A stretch of DNA of 64,000 bases from Leucobacter luti (GTDB lineage Bacteria > Actinomycetota > Actinomycetes > Actinomycetales > Microbacteriaceae), in contig NZ_SHKI01000002.1 of NCBI RefSeq assembly GCF_004217175.1, positions 487,000 through 550,999 on the forward strand, written 5' to 3'. Positions 26,321 through 34,148 of this stretch are shown piece after piece. The position numbers and the translations under genes were made by a program. Under the pieces are notes generated by a model. That model saw nothing but the letters and a program-made list of their open reading frames with translations. It searched no databases and had not been told where the DNA came from. Numbering within the stretch: the first letter of the stretch is position 1; each line of letters opens with the position of its first letter.

Positions 26321-27931
26321 ATGGCCAAGACCCCGTCGTTCTCCCTCTCCACGCCCATCTTCTACGTGAACGATGCCCCGCACATCGGGCACGCGTACAC
26401 GGAGGTGGCCGCGGACGTACTCGCGCGCTGGCACCGCCAGGCCGGCGACGACACCTATTTCCTCACCGGAACTGACGAGCACGGGCAGAAGATTCTGCGC
26501 ACGGCGACCGCGAACGGCGTCGCACCGAAGGAGTGGGCGGATCGCCTCGTCGAGTCTGCGTGGAAGCCGCTGCTCGACACGATCAACATCTCGAACGACG
26601 ACTTCATTCGCACGACCGACGCGCGCCACGAGGCCGGCGTCGCGGTGTTTCTGCAGAAGCTGTACGACGACGGCCACGTGTACGCCGGCGAGTTCGAGGC
26701 GCTGTACTGCGTCGGGTGCGAGGAGTTCAAGCCGAAGAGCGAGATCGTCGACGGTACCGGGGCGTTCGAGGGCGAGAAGGTCTGCGCGATCCACTCGAAG
26801 CCGCTTGAGCTGCTGCAGGAGAAGAACTACTTCTTCAAGATGAGCGCGTTCCAGGACCGCCTGCTCGCCCTCTACGAGGAGCGCCCCGATTTCGTGCAGC
26901 CGGCGAGCGCGCGCAACGAGGTCATCGCCTTTGTGCAGCAGGGGCTTGAGGATCTGTCGATCTCGCGCACCTCCTTCGACTGGGGCATCCCGATCCCGTG
27001 GGACTCGTCGCACGTCACCTACGTGTGGTTCGACGCGCTGCTCAACTACATCACCGCGCGCGGCTACGGCGCGAACCCCGCGGACCCGACTGCCGAGCTG
27101 CAGCACTGGCCGGCGACGCAGATCGTGGGCAAGGACATCCTGCGGTTCCACGCGGTGATCTGGCCGGCAATGCTCATGGCCGCGGGTCTTGAGGTGCCGG
27201 ATCACGTGTTCGCGCACGGCTGGCTGCTCGTCGGCGGCGAGAAGATGTCGAAGTCGAAGCTCACGGGCATCGCCCCCAACGAGATCACCGACACCTTCGG
27301 CGCCGACGCGTTCCGGTACTACTTCATGCGCGCCGTGTCCTTCGGCCACGACGGCTCGTTCAGCTGGGAGGATCTCGCCGCGCGGTACCAGGCCGAGCTC
27401 GCCAACGGCTTCGGCAACCTCGCGAGCCGCGTGCTCGCAATGAACGCGAAGTACTTCGAGGGCCGCGTGCCCGAGACGGGAGTGGACGCGCCCGCCGACG
27501 CCGTGATTCGCGAGCTCGCCGCGAGCGTTGCCGCGCGCGCCGACGCGAAGATCGAGACGTTCGCGATCCACGAGGCGATCGCCGCCATCTGGGAGCTCGT
27601 CGACGCCCTGAACGGCTACATCACCGAGCAGGAGCCGTGGGCGCTCGCGAAGGATCCGGCCCAGCGTGAGCGCCTGAGCGCCGTGCTGTACACCGCGACC
27701 GAGGGGCTGCGCGTGCTCGCGGAGCTGCTGGCGCCGGTGATCCCGGAGGCCGCGGCGAAGCTGTGGACCGCGCTCGGTGCTGAGGAGACGCTCGGCGCCC
27801 TGGCCGCGCAGCCGATCCGCGAAGCCGGCACATGGGGCCGAATCGTGCCGGGCACGCCCCAGCACGCGCTCGCCGTGCTGTTCCCGCGCATCGAGACCGA
27901 GGCCCCGACCACCGGTGGTGCCGCGAAGTGA
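26321..27931 (+). CDS. metG: Methionyl-tRNA synthetase
   Basis: Class I aminoacyl-tRNA synthetase that charges tRNAMet. The 536-residue protein shows HIGH (residues 21-24), the TGTDEHGQK segment, a single CVGC zinc-knuckle half with a second cysteine further on, the VWFDALLNYI methionine-pocket region and GEKMSKSKL near residue 308. It ends after the anticodon-binding domain without the dimerising tRNA-binding domain of E. coli MetG, a common short form. The ATG at 26321 gives the family N-terminus. Its TGA overlaps the tatD GTG, so the two are coupled. Confidence 0.97.
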   Translation: MAKTPSFSLSTPIFYVNDAPHIGHAYTEVAADVLARWHRQAGDDTYFLTGTDEHGQKILRTATANGVAPKEWADRLVESAWKPLLDTINISNDDFIRTTDARHEAGVAVFLQKLYDDGHVYAGEFEALYCVGCEEFKPKSEIVDGTGAFEGEKVCAIHSKPLELLQEKNYFFKMSAFQDRLLALYEERPDFVQPASARNEVIAFVQQGLEDLSISRTSFDWGIPIPWDSSHVTYVWFDALLNYITARGYGANPADPTAELQHWPATQIVGKDILRFHAVIWPAMLMAAGLEVPDHVFAHGWLLVGGEKMSKSKLTGIAPNEITDTFGADAFRYYFMRAVSFGHDGSFSWEDLAARYQAELANGFGNLASRVLAMNAKYFEGRVPETGVDAPADAVIRELAASVAARADAKIETFAIHEAIAAIWELVDALNGYITEQEPWALAKDPAQRERLSAVLYTATEGLRVLAELLAPVIPEAAAKLWTALGAEETLGALAAQPIREAGTWGRIVPGTPQHALAVLFPRIETEAPTTGGAAK

Positions 27932-28833
27932 CCGCAGAGACGCCCGCGCCGGGGCTCCGGAAACGCACCGGGGCTCCCGGGCGCGACCTGACGCGCCCGG
28001 AGTTGCCTGAGCCGCTGCCGGTGCCGCTCTACGACAACCACACGCACCTTGAGTTCGAGGACGGGGTCGACCAGCTCGAGCCGCTCGAATCACTCGATCG
28101 TGCCGCCGCGGTCGGCGTGCGCGGCGTCGTCCAGGTCGGCACCGATCTTGAGACCAGCCGGTGGAGCGCGCAGCTCGCCGCAGCTGACCCGCGCGTGCTC
28201 GCCGCGGTCGCCCTGCACCCCAACGAGGCGCCCCGGCTCTTCGCGCGCGGTGAGCTGAGCGCGCACCTCTCCGAGATCTCGCGCCTCGCCGCCGAGCCGC
28301 GCGTGCGCGCCGTCGGCGAGACCGGCCTCGACTTCTTCCGCACGGGGGAGGACGGACGTGAAGCGCAGATCGAGGCGTTCGAGACGCACATCGAGATCGC
28401 GAAGGCGAACGGGATCGCGCTACAGATCCACGATCGTGACGCGCACGAGGAGGTCGTGGCCACGCTCACGCGCGTCGGCGCCCCCGAGCGCACCGTGTTC
28501 CACTGCTTCTCCGGCGACGCGCGGCTCGCCCGTATCTGCAACGAGCACGGCTGGTACATGTCGTTTGCCGGCACGATGACCTTCAAGAACGCACCCGCGC
28601 TGCGCGAGGCCCTCGCGGTGGCGCGGCCAGAGCTGATCCTCGCCGAGACCGACGCCCCGTTCCTCACCCCGGAGCCGTGGCGCGGGCGCCCCAACGCGCC
28701 CTACCTGCTGCCGCACACGGTGCGCCGCATGGCCGAGACGCTCGACCTGCCGCTTGCCGAGCTGTGCACGCAGCTCGCGGCGAACACCGAGCGCGTGTAC
28801 GGTTCGTGGGACCCCGAGGAGGCCGCCGCGTGA
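27928..28833 (+). CDS. tatD: TatD-family metal-dependent DNase
   Basis: TIM-barrel nuclease of the TatD family (3'-5' exonuclease or tRNA/DNA quality-control activity in characterised members). In the 301-residue protein the metal ligands are the HTH in YDNHTHLEF near residue 38, the glutamate in GETGLDFFR, the histidine in QIHDRDAH, HCFSG and the aspartate in AETDAPFLTP. About 30 extra residues (TAETPAPGLRKRTG) precede the barrel. The GTG at 27928 overlaps the metG stop. The order metG-tatD-rsmA-ispE is conserved widely in actinobacteria. Confidence 0.95.
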   Translation: MTAETPAPGLRKRTGAPGRDLTRPELPEPLPVPLYDNHTHLEFEDGVDQLEPLESLDRAAAVGVRGVVQVGTDLETSRWSAQLAAADPRVLAAVALHPNEAPRLFARGELSAHLSEISRLAAEPRVRAVGETGLDFFRTGEDGREAQIEAFETHIEIAKANGIALQIHDRDAHEEVVATLTRVGAPERTVFHCFSGDARLARICNEHGWYMSFAGTMTFKNAPALREALAVARPELILAETDAPFLTPEPWRGRPNAPYLLPHTVRRMAETLDLPLAELCTQLAANTERVYGSWDPEEAAA

Positions 28834-29720
28834 GCGAGGCAACCGGTTCGCCGGAGCCGGGATCGGGCCCCGCGCTGCTCGGTCCGGCCGAAGTGCGCGA
28901 GCTCGCCGAGCGGCTTGGTGTATCGCCGACCAAGAAGCTCGGCCAGAACTTTGTGATCGACCCAAACACCGTGCGCAAGATCGTGCGGCTCGCGGGGGTC
29001 ACCGCGGGCGACCACGTGATTGAGATCGGGCCGGGTCTCGGCTCGCTCACGCTCGGGATCACCGAGGCGGGCGCCGAGGTCACCGCCGTTGAGATCGACC
29101 ACCGACTTGCCGCCGAGCTGCCGGCGACGGTGCGCGCGATGCAGCCGGCCGCCGCGGAGCGCTTCCGGGTGATCCGCAGCGACGCGCTCGAGCTCACGGC
29201 CGACATGATCGCCGAGCTGCCGACGCCGCCCGAGCTGCTCGTGGCAAACCTCCCGTACAACGTGTCGGTGCCGATCCTCATGGAACTGCTCGAGCTCATT
29301 CCCGAGCTCCGCGGCGGCCTCGTCATGGTGCAGGCCGAGGTGGGCTACCGCATCGCCGCTCAGCCGGGCAGCAAGGAGTACGGCGCACCGAGTGCCAAGG
29401 CCGCCTGGTACGGGCCGTGGCGGATCGCCGGCACGGTGAGTCGCCGCATCTTCTGGCCGGTGCCCGGGGTCGACTCGGTGCTCGTCGGGTACCAGCGGCT
29501 CGACGCCCCGCGCGGCACTGTTACGGAGCGTGACACCACGTTCGAGCTCATTAACGCGGCGTTCGCGCAGCGTCGCAAAATGCTGCGCCAGTCACTCCAA
29601 CCGGTACTCGGGCCGCTCGACGCGGTGGTGCGCGTGCTTGAATCTGCCGGGATCGATCCGACGCTGCGCGCTGAGCAGCTCAGCGTCGAAGACTTCCTCG
29701 CGATCACCCGCGCGCGCTGA
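28830..29720 (+). CDS. rsmA: 16S rRNA (adenine1518/1519-N6)-dimethyltransferase
   Basis: KsgA-type methyltransferase that dimethylates two adjacent adenines at the 3' end of 16S rRNA. The 296-residue protein has KKLGQNFVID (35-44), the SAM-binding VIEIGPGLGS (63-72) and the catalytic NLPYNVSVPI (140-149), followed by a helical C-terminal domain with RRKMLRQSL. These are the RsmA rather than Erm signatures. Starts on GTG overlapping the tatD stop codon (GTGA). Confidence 0.96.
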   Translation: MSEATGSPEPGSGPALLGPAEVRELAERLGVSPTKKLGQNFVIDPNTVRKIVRLAGVTAGDHVIEIGPGLGSLTLGITEAGAEVTAVEIDHRLAAELPATVRAMQPAAAERFRVIRSDALELTADMIAELPTPPELLVANLPYNVSVPILMELLELIPELRGGLVMVQAEVGYRIAAQPGSKEYGAPSAKAAWYGPWRIAGTVSRRIFWPVPGVDSVLVGYQRLDAPRGTVTERDTTFELINAAFAQRRKMLRQSLQPVLGPLDAVVRVLESAGIDPTLRAEQLSVEDFLAITRAR

Positions 29721-29790
29721 TCCGGGCCCCACGGGAGCGCGCGAGGAAGCTCAGGGGCAGCTCATGAAAATGCAGTGCCGCGAGGTGCGC

Positions 29791-29796
29791 TAGTTT
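29791..29796 (+). promoter_or_regulatory. -10 box (TAGTTT) of leaderless ispE
   Basis: TAGTTT ends 6 nt before the ispE ATG and no ribosome site is present. It suggests ispE has its own leaderless transcript although it follows metG-tatD-rsmA on the same strand. Confidence 0.5.
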
Positions 29797-29802
29797 GTAC
29801 GT

Positions 29803-30738
29803 ATGAGCCCGATTCTGAAGCGCACGGTGACCGTGCGGGCACCGGGGAAGATCAACGTGTTCTTCCGGGTCGGTGCGCTGCAGGATGATGGATACCACGA
29901 CGTCGCGTCGCTCTATCAGGCAGTCTCGCTGTTTGAAGAGGTGACGGCGACCCCGGCCGATGAATTCTCCGTGCGGTTCACGGGGCCGATCGACACCGCG
30001 GGGCTCGCAACAGACGACTCAAACCTCGCGATTGCGGCCGCGAAGCTCCTCGCGTCGCGCACCGGCTACACCGGCGGCGTCGCGCTCACCGTCCTCAAGC
30101 GGGTGCCGATCGCCGGCGGGATGGGCGGCGGATCCGCCGACGCCGCGGCCACGCTCGTCGCCTGCGACGAGCTGTGGGGCACCGGCCTCGGCCGCTCGGG
30201 GCTCCTACCGCTCGCCGCTGAGCTCGGCGCCGACGTCCCGTTCGCGCTCGAGGGCGGCACCGCCGTGGGGACCGGGCGCGGCGACGAGCTGAGCCCGGCG
30301 CTCGCACAGGGCGCGTTCCACTGGGTCCTCGCGCTCTCGGACATGGGGCTCAGCACGCCGCTCGTCTACGGCACCCTCGACCAGCACCGCGACGCGCACG
30401 TTGGCGACCTCGGGCCGCAGCCCGACCTGGTGAAGGTCGATACCGCGGTGCTGCAGGCCGTCCGGATCGGGGACGCCGACTCGCTCGCCGACGCGATGCA
30501 CAACGATCTGCAGGTCGCGGCGCTCAAGCTCGCGCCCGAGCTGTCCGAACTGCTCGAGCTCGGCGAGTCCCGCGGGGCGCTCGCCGGCATCGTCTCTGGG
30601 TCTGGGCCCACGGTCGCGTTCCTCGTGCACAGCGCGCAGGAGGCCGCGGAGCTTCGCGGCACGCTCACGCGGCGCGATATTCGCACGCTCGTGGTCACCG
30701 GACCAGTTCCCGGCGCACGCGTGCTCGACGCACACTAA
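29803..30738 (+). CDS. ispE: 4-diphosphocytidyl-2-C-methyl-D-erythritol kinase
   Basis: GHMP kinase of the MEP isoprenoid pathway; phosphorylates CDP-ME at the 2-hydroxyl. The 311-residue protein has the substrate loop [14 protein letters not shown] (residues 11-24) with the catalytic lysine at 16, and the ATP-binding glycine loop [14 protein letters not shown] (102-115) whose aspartate is the general base. The [11 protein letters not shown] motif lies near the C-terminus. The presence of ispE indicates the MEP pathway, as expected for an actinobacterium. Confidence 0.95.
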   Translation: MSPILKRTVTVRAPGKINVFFRVGALQDDGYHDVASLYQAVSLFEEVTATPADEFSVRFTGPIDTAGLATDDSNLAIAAAKLLASRTGYTGGVALTVLKRVPIAGGMGGGSADAAATLVACDELWGTGLGRSGLLPLAAELGADVPFALEGGTAVGTGRGDELSPALAQGAFHWVLALSDMGLSTPLVYGTLDQHRDAHVGDLGPQPDLVKVDTAVLQAVRIGDADSLADAMHNDLQVAALKLAPELSELLELGESRGALAGIVSGSGPTVAFLVHSAQEAAELRGTLTRRDIRTLVVTGPVPGARVLDAH

Positions 30739-30781
30739 TTTCTTCGGGAATAGCCAGATCACGCGCGCGGTTGCACCGTGC

Positions 30782-31495
30782 GTGAGTGAAACGATCCGCG
30801 TAGACATCTGGTCCGATATCGCCTGCCCCTGGTGCTATATCGGCAAACATCGCTTTGAGGCCGGCGTCGCCGCCTTCACGGAGGCGCACCCCGACGTGCG
30901 CATCGAGGTGGAGAGCCACAGCTACGAGCTCGCACCGGACACGCCGCTCGACTTCCAGGGCAGCGAAATCGACTTCCTCGTGACTCACAAGGGCATGCCG
31001 GCCGACCAGGTGGAGCAGATGCTCGGCCAGATGACCGAGATGGCCGCAGCCGAGGGGCTCAGCTACGACTTCTCGCGCGTGCGCCACGCGAACACCCAGC
31101 GCGCGCACCGCGTGCTCCACCTCGCGAAAGACCAGGGCCTGCAAGCCGAGGTGCAGGAGCGCCTGTTCCGCGCATACTTCGCCGAGGGGGAGGACATGTC
31201 GGATCCCGACGCGCTCGCCCGCCTCGGGGCCGAAGCCGGGCTCGCGCCCGACGCGGTGCGCGCCGCCCTTGACAGCGAGACCTACGCTGAGGCCGTGCAG
31301 CAGGACATCCGCCGCGCGCAGATGCTGGGCATCTCCGGCGTCCCGTTCTTCCTGCTCGAACAGCAGTACGGCGTCTCCGGCGCGCAGAGCGCCGACGCCT
31401 TCGCCGGCGTCTTCGAGCAGGTGCTCGAGCTGAACCGCGCGGCCGCGGCCGCGGCCGCGGCCGCCGAAGCCGAGCCCGTAGCCGTCACCCCGTAG
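30782..31495 (+). CDS. DsbA-family oxidoreductase (FrnE-like)
   Basis: A 237-residue thioredoxin-fold protein without signal peptide, so cytosolic. The active-site CPWC is at residues 15-18 (DIACPWCYIGK) and the cis-proline loop is GVPFF near residue 191. The inserted helical domain and overall length match FrnE/HCCA-isomerase-like DsbA relatives, some of which reduce or isomerise disulfides. The last 20 residues are alanine-rich. It starts with GTG at 30782. The 58-residue cysteine-rich ORF begins 26 nt downstream and is probably cotranscribed. Confidence 0.88.
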   Translation: MSETIRVDIWSDIACPWCYIGKHRFEAGVAAFTEAHPDVRIEVESHSYELAPDTPLDFQGSEIDFLVTHKGMPADQVEQMLGQMTEMAAAEGLSYDFSRVRHANTQRAHRVLHLAKDQGLQAEVQERLFRAYFAEGEDMSDPDALARLGAEAGLAPDAVRAALDSETYAEAVQQDIRRAQMLGISGVPFFLLEQQYGVSGAQSADAFAGVFEQVLELNRAAAAAAAAAEAEPVAVTP

Positions 31496-31521
31496 CCTTT
31501 TCCCTGAACAAAGGAGCCACC

Positions 31522-31698
31522 ATGAGCGAGACCACGAAGACCACCGAGCCCGCTGCCGCGACCGTCGCCGAGACGAACCCCGCCACCGGCCTCGACACGG
31601 CGGCCGGCTTCGCCGACGCCGAAACCCGCGAGATCCTCAACCTGCTGGGCGACACGCCCGCGGGCGGGAGTTGCTGTGGGGGATCCTGCTGCGCCTAG
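31522..31698 (+). CDS. 58-residue protein with C-terminal GGSCCGGSCCA cysteine tail
   Basis: Small ORF not recognised. AAGGAG lies 6 nt before the ATG, so it is very likely translated. The first ~30 residues are rich in Thr/Ala/Glu and look disordered. A short helix-like EILNLLGDTP follows, and the protein ends with two CC pairs in GGSCCGGSCCA. Vicinal cysteines could bind a soft metal or zinc, accept a disulfide from the FrnE-like neighbour, or be modified. The leader-plus-cysteine-core layout also resembles a RiPP precursor, but no modification enzyme is near. Its TAG stop codon lies inside the first ~94-bp tandem repeat. Confidence 0.7.
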   Translation: MSETTKTTEPAAATVAETNPATGLDTAAGFADAETREILNLLGDTPAGGSCCGGSCCA

Positions 31699-32069
31699 CG
31701 GCGAGTTGGATCCCGGGGCTGGTGAGCCCCGCGGCCAGGCACGGCCGAAGCTGGCGCTTCGGCGTGGTGTGCCTGGCCGCCGCTGCGCCTAGCGGCGAGT
31801 TGGATCCCGGGGCTGGTGAGCCCCGCGGCCAGGCACGGCCGAAGCTGGCGCTTCGGCGTGGTGTGCCTCGCCGCCGCCGCTGCGCCTAGCGGCGAATTGG
31901 ATCCCGGGGCTGGTGAGCCCCGCGGCCAGGCACGGCCGAAGCTGACGCTTCGGCGTGGGGTGTCTGGCCGCCGCTGCGCCTAGCGGCGAGTTGGATCCCG
32001 GGGCTGGTGAGCCCCGCGGCCAGGCACGGCCGAAGCTGACGCTTCGGCGTGGGGTGTCTGGCCGCCGCT
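31691..32069 (+). repeat. Four-unit ~94-bp tandem repeat with nested hairpins
   Basis: Units begin at 31691, 31785, 31882 and 31976 (lengths 94, 97, 94, 94), each opening with GCGCCTAGCGGCGA. In unit 1 a 7-bp hairpin lies at 714-731 (of 31,000). A second stem has 12 bp (31731-31742 with 31769-31780) enclosing an 8-bp inner hairpin (31744-31751 with 31756-31763, loop TGGC). Units 3 and 4 replace a G-C pair by G-U in the outer stem, and their inner loop is TGAC; unit 2 has one true mismatch. It fills much of the 620-bp stretch between the small ORF and the phosphoesterase gene. Confidence 0.9.
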
Positions 32070-32107
32070 GCGCACGCTGAGAAGCACGCGCACGCGATCT
32101 CGAATGT

Positions 32108-32150
32108 AGCCAAACGCCCCCTTCAGCTCACGCGAAGGGGGCGTTTGGCT
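32108..32150. terminator. Perfect 17-bp hairpin terminator
   Basis: AGCCAAACGCCCCCTTC (32108-32124) pairs without mismatch with 32134-32150 around a 9-nt loop. It lies downstream of the repeat array on the plus strand and downstream of the phosphoesterase gene on the minus strand, so it probably terminates both convergent transcripts. No long U-run. Confidence 0.8.
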
Positions 32151-32210
32151 CCACTCGGCGGTGCCTGCGGTGCGGCCTGGGGCGACGGCGGCGCCTGCGG
32201 GGCGACGGCG

Positions 32211-32300
32211 CCCGCGCGGCCCCGCGCGCCCGCGCGGCCCCGCGCAGGCCCGCGCGGCCCCGCGCAGGCCCGCGCGGCCCCGCGCAGGCCCGCGCGGCCC
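32211..32300. repeat. 20-bp GC-only tandem repeat
   Basis: CGCGCAGGCCCGCGCGGCCC is repeated exactly three times (32241-32300) with degenerate part-copies before it from about 32211. It lies immediately beyond the 3' end of the minus-strand phosphoesterase gene. No coding value is apparent. Confidence 0.75.
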
Positions 32301-32318
32301 CACGCCGCACCCCGCGCG

Positions 32319-34085
32319 CTACGCGGCGCCGACCCCGAACAGCCCGGCGCCGTACTTGGTGAGGAGCTTGTACGCGGCCCCGAAGGTCTGCGGCGGGTGC
32401 GCGCGCTCCTCCGGGGTGCCGTACTCGTGGAGCAGCAGCCCGATGAGCCCCCGCGCGGGCGGGCTGAGCTGCCGATCCGGGTCCGCGTCCGCGGGGTGCG
32501 CCTCGGCGTTCGGCGGCACGTAGGCGGGCGACGGCTGCGGCCAGTCGGCGGCGTGCCGCGGCACCTTCCGATTGAACGCGTGCCGCAGCGTCGGCGCGCC
32601 GTGGTCGCGCTCGGTGAGCGACTCCACCCCGAAGCGCTCGCTGATGGTGGCCGCGAGCGAGCCGTGGTGCATCTCCCGCGAGAACACGCTGCCCCGCGCC
32701 GTGTGCGCCGACACCACGACCGCCGGGACCCGGCAGCCGAGGCGGTCGAATGTGAAGCCCATCTCGCCGGCCCCCGTGTCGTCCGGCGGGGTGGCCGCGG
32801 GCGGCGGCACGTGGTCGTAGGTGCCGCCGTGCTCGTCGAACGTGATGAGCAGCGTGGTGTTGAGGTAGTTCGAGCCTGACTTCGCGGTGGAGTTGCGGAT
32901 CGCCGTGTACACCTCGTGCACGAGGGCGTCGCCGGCCCGGGCGTCGGAGATCGCCCCGTCGACCACCTCGGTGCCCCCGACGTCGCTCTCGCGCACCCGG
33001 CCCACGGGCGGGTGGAAGTCGTTGTGGTTGAAGATCATGCGCGGCTCGACGAAAGCGTAGTCGGGGAGGTCCCCGTTGCGCACGTCCTCGTGGAACTGCT
33101 CCATGGTGGCGAAGTGCTCGGTCTTCCAGTAGTTGCGCAGCACCGGGGCGTGGAGCACCCCGGTGAACGAGACGAGCTGGAGCTTGTCGAAGTAGATGCG
33201 CCAGGTGCGGCCCGCGTCCTCGAGCCGGTTGAACACGGTGGGCGCCGGAGCCGCGTCGAGCCACTTGCCGTAGCCGTCACCGAGCAGGTTTGTCACGTAG
33301 CCGTGCGAGGTCGAGGCGTGGAAGAAGCTGCGGTTGCAGAACGTCTGGCTGGGCACCGCGCAGAACCAGTGATCGTACACGCCGAACTCGCGCGCGAGCG
33401 TCGAGAGTACCGGCAGCATCTCGGGGGCGAACGAGCCCATGATCTGGTCGCGTTCCGCGGCGGTCGGCTTCTTGCCCGTGCGGTTCTGGTAGTCGGTCTC
33501 GTAGTCGAGCACGAAGCCCGACATGTCTGCGCGGGTGCCGGCCGGGGGCGCGTGGTAGGGGGCGGTGAGATCGCCGAGTTCTTTCCCCGCGTTGTGGGGA
33601 TCGATGTGGCCGAAGAGCTGCGTGTTCACGTGCGGGTATTCCTCGCCGGGATCCGGATCCGGGCTGCCCATGATCCGGTCCGTGGTGCCCGTGTAGACGT
33701 GCGCGGGAACGACAGCGCCGTCGAGCGCGGTGTTTGAATACTCGCCGAACGCGAGGCCCTCGAAGTCCTGCCCCTCGGCGGGGGAGTCCGGCGTGTAGAG
33801 GTACCCAAGCATGTTGTCGAACGACCGGTTCTCGCCCATCATCACCACGAGGTGGTCGAAGCCGGGCTCGCTGCGCGGCTTCGGCACCGAGAACCGCTCG
33901 GGAATGTAGGGGGTGCCGGGGTCGGCGCTGCCGATCGCCGCGGCGATGCCTGCCCCGGCCGCGCCGCCCGCGGCGAGCCCGGCCGCGATCAATCCGCCGG
34001 TCTTGAGGAAGCGGCGGCGGCTGGGCCCCGGCGCCGTGGGATCCTGCGGCGGTGCATCGGTGCGGTCTGAATCCTGCTCGGTCAT
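32319..34085 (-). CDS. TAT-exported phosphoesterase (phospholipase C / acid phosphatase AcpA family)
   Basis: Secreted hydrolase of the alkaline-phosphatase-like phosphoesterase family (PF04185), which includes phospholipases C and AcpA. The 588-residue protein starts with a twin-arginine signal (SRRRFLK, 22-28, plus an Ala/Gly-rich stretch to about 51). The metal and nucleophile segment VMMGENRSFDNMLGYL follows at 81-96, and further on is FDEHGGTYDHVPPP, which holds metal ligands. SD AGGGGA precedes the ATG at 34085. It begins 63 nt after the lipase gene on the same strand, so the two may form a lipid-degrading operon. Substrate, phospholipid or phosphomonoester, is not decided. Confidence 0.88.
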   Translation of the reverse strand: MTEQDSDRTDAPPQDPTAPGPSRRRFLKTGGLIAAGLAAGGAAGAGIAAAIGSADPGTPYIPERFSVPKPRSEPGFDHLVVMMGENRSFDNMLGYLYTPDSPAEGQDFEGLAFGEYSNTALDGAVVPAHVYTGTTDRIMGSPDPDPGEEYPHVNTQLFGHIDPHNAGKELGDLTAPYHAPPAGTRADMSGFVLDYETDYQNRTGKKPTAAERDQIMGSFAPEMLPVLSTLAREFGVYDHWFCAVPSQTFCNRSFFHASTSHGYVTNLLGDGYGKWLDAAPAPTVFNRLEDAGRTWRIYFDKLQLVSFTGVLHAPVLRNYWKTEHFATMEQFHEDVRNGDLPDYAFVEPRMIFNHNDFHPPVGRVRESDVGGTEVVDGAISDARAGDALVHEVYTAIRNSTAKSGSNYLNTTLLITFDEHGGTYDHVPPPAATPPDDTGAGEMGFTFDRLGCRVPAVVVSAHTARGSVFSREMHHGSLAATISERFGVESLTERDHGAPTLRHAFNRKVPRHAADWPQPSPAYVPPNAEAHPADADPDRQLSPPARGLIGLLLHEYGTPEERAHPPQTFGAAYKLLTKYGAGLFGVGAA

Positions 34086-34148
34086 ACGTCCCCTGTCCTC
34101 ATCGATCTCGGTGTACGTGGGTGGCGCCCGCCGGCGCGGTCGGTCGGG

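Noticed and set aside
25886..28093. 735-codon open frame antisense to the OsmC-like gene and metG
   Set aside because: metG and the OsmC-like gene carry full family motifs; the antisense product is Arg/Ala/Gly/Val-rich without motifs.
31691..32069. Insertion sequence remnant
   Set aside because: No transposase fragment, terminal inverted repeats of the whole block or target duplication is visible; it is a tandem array.
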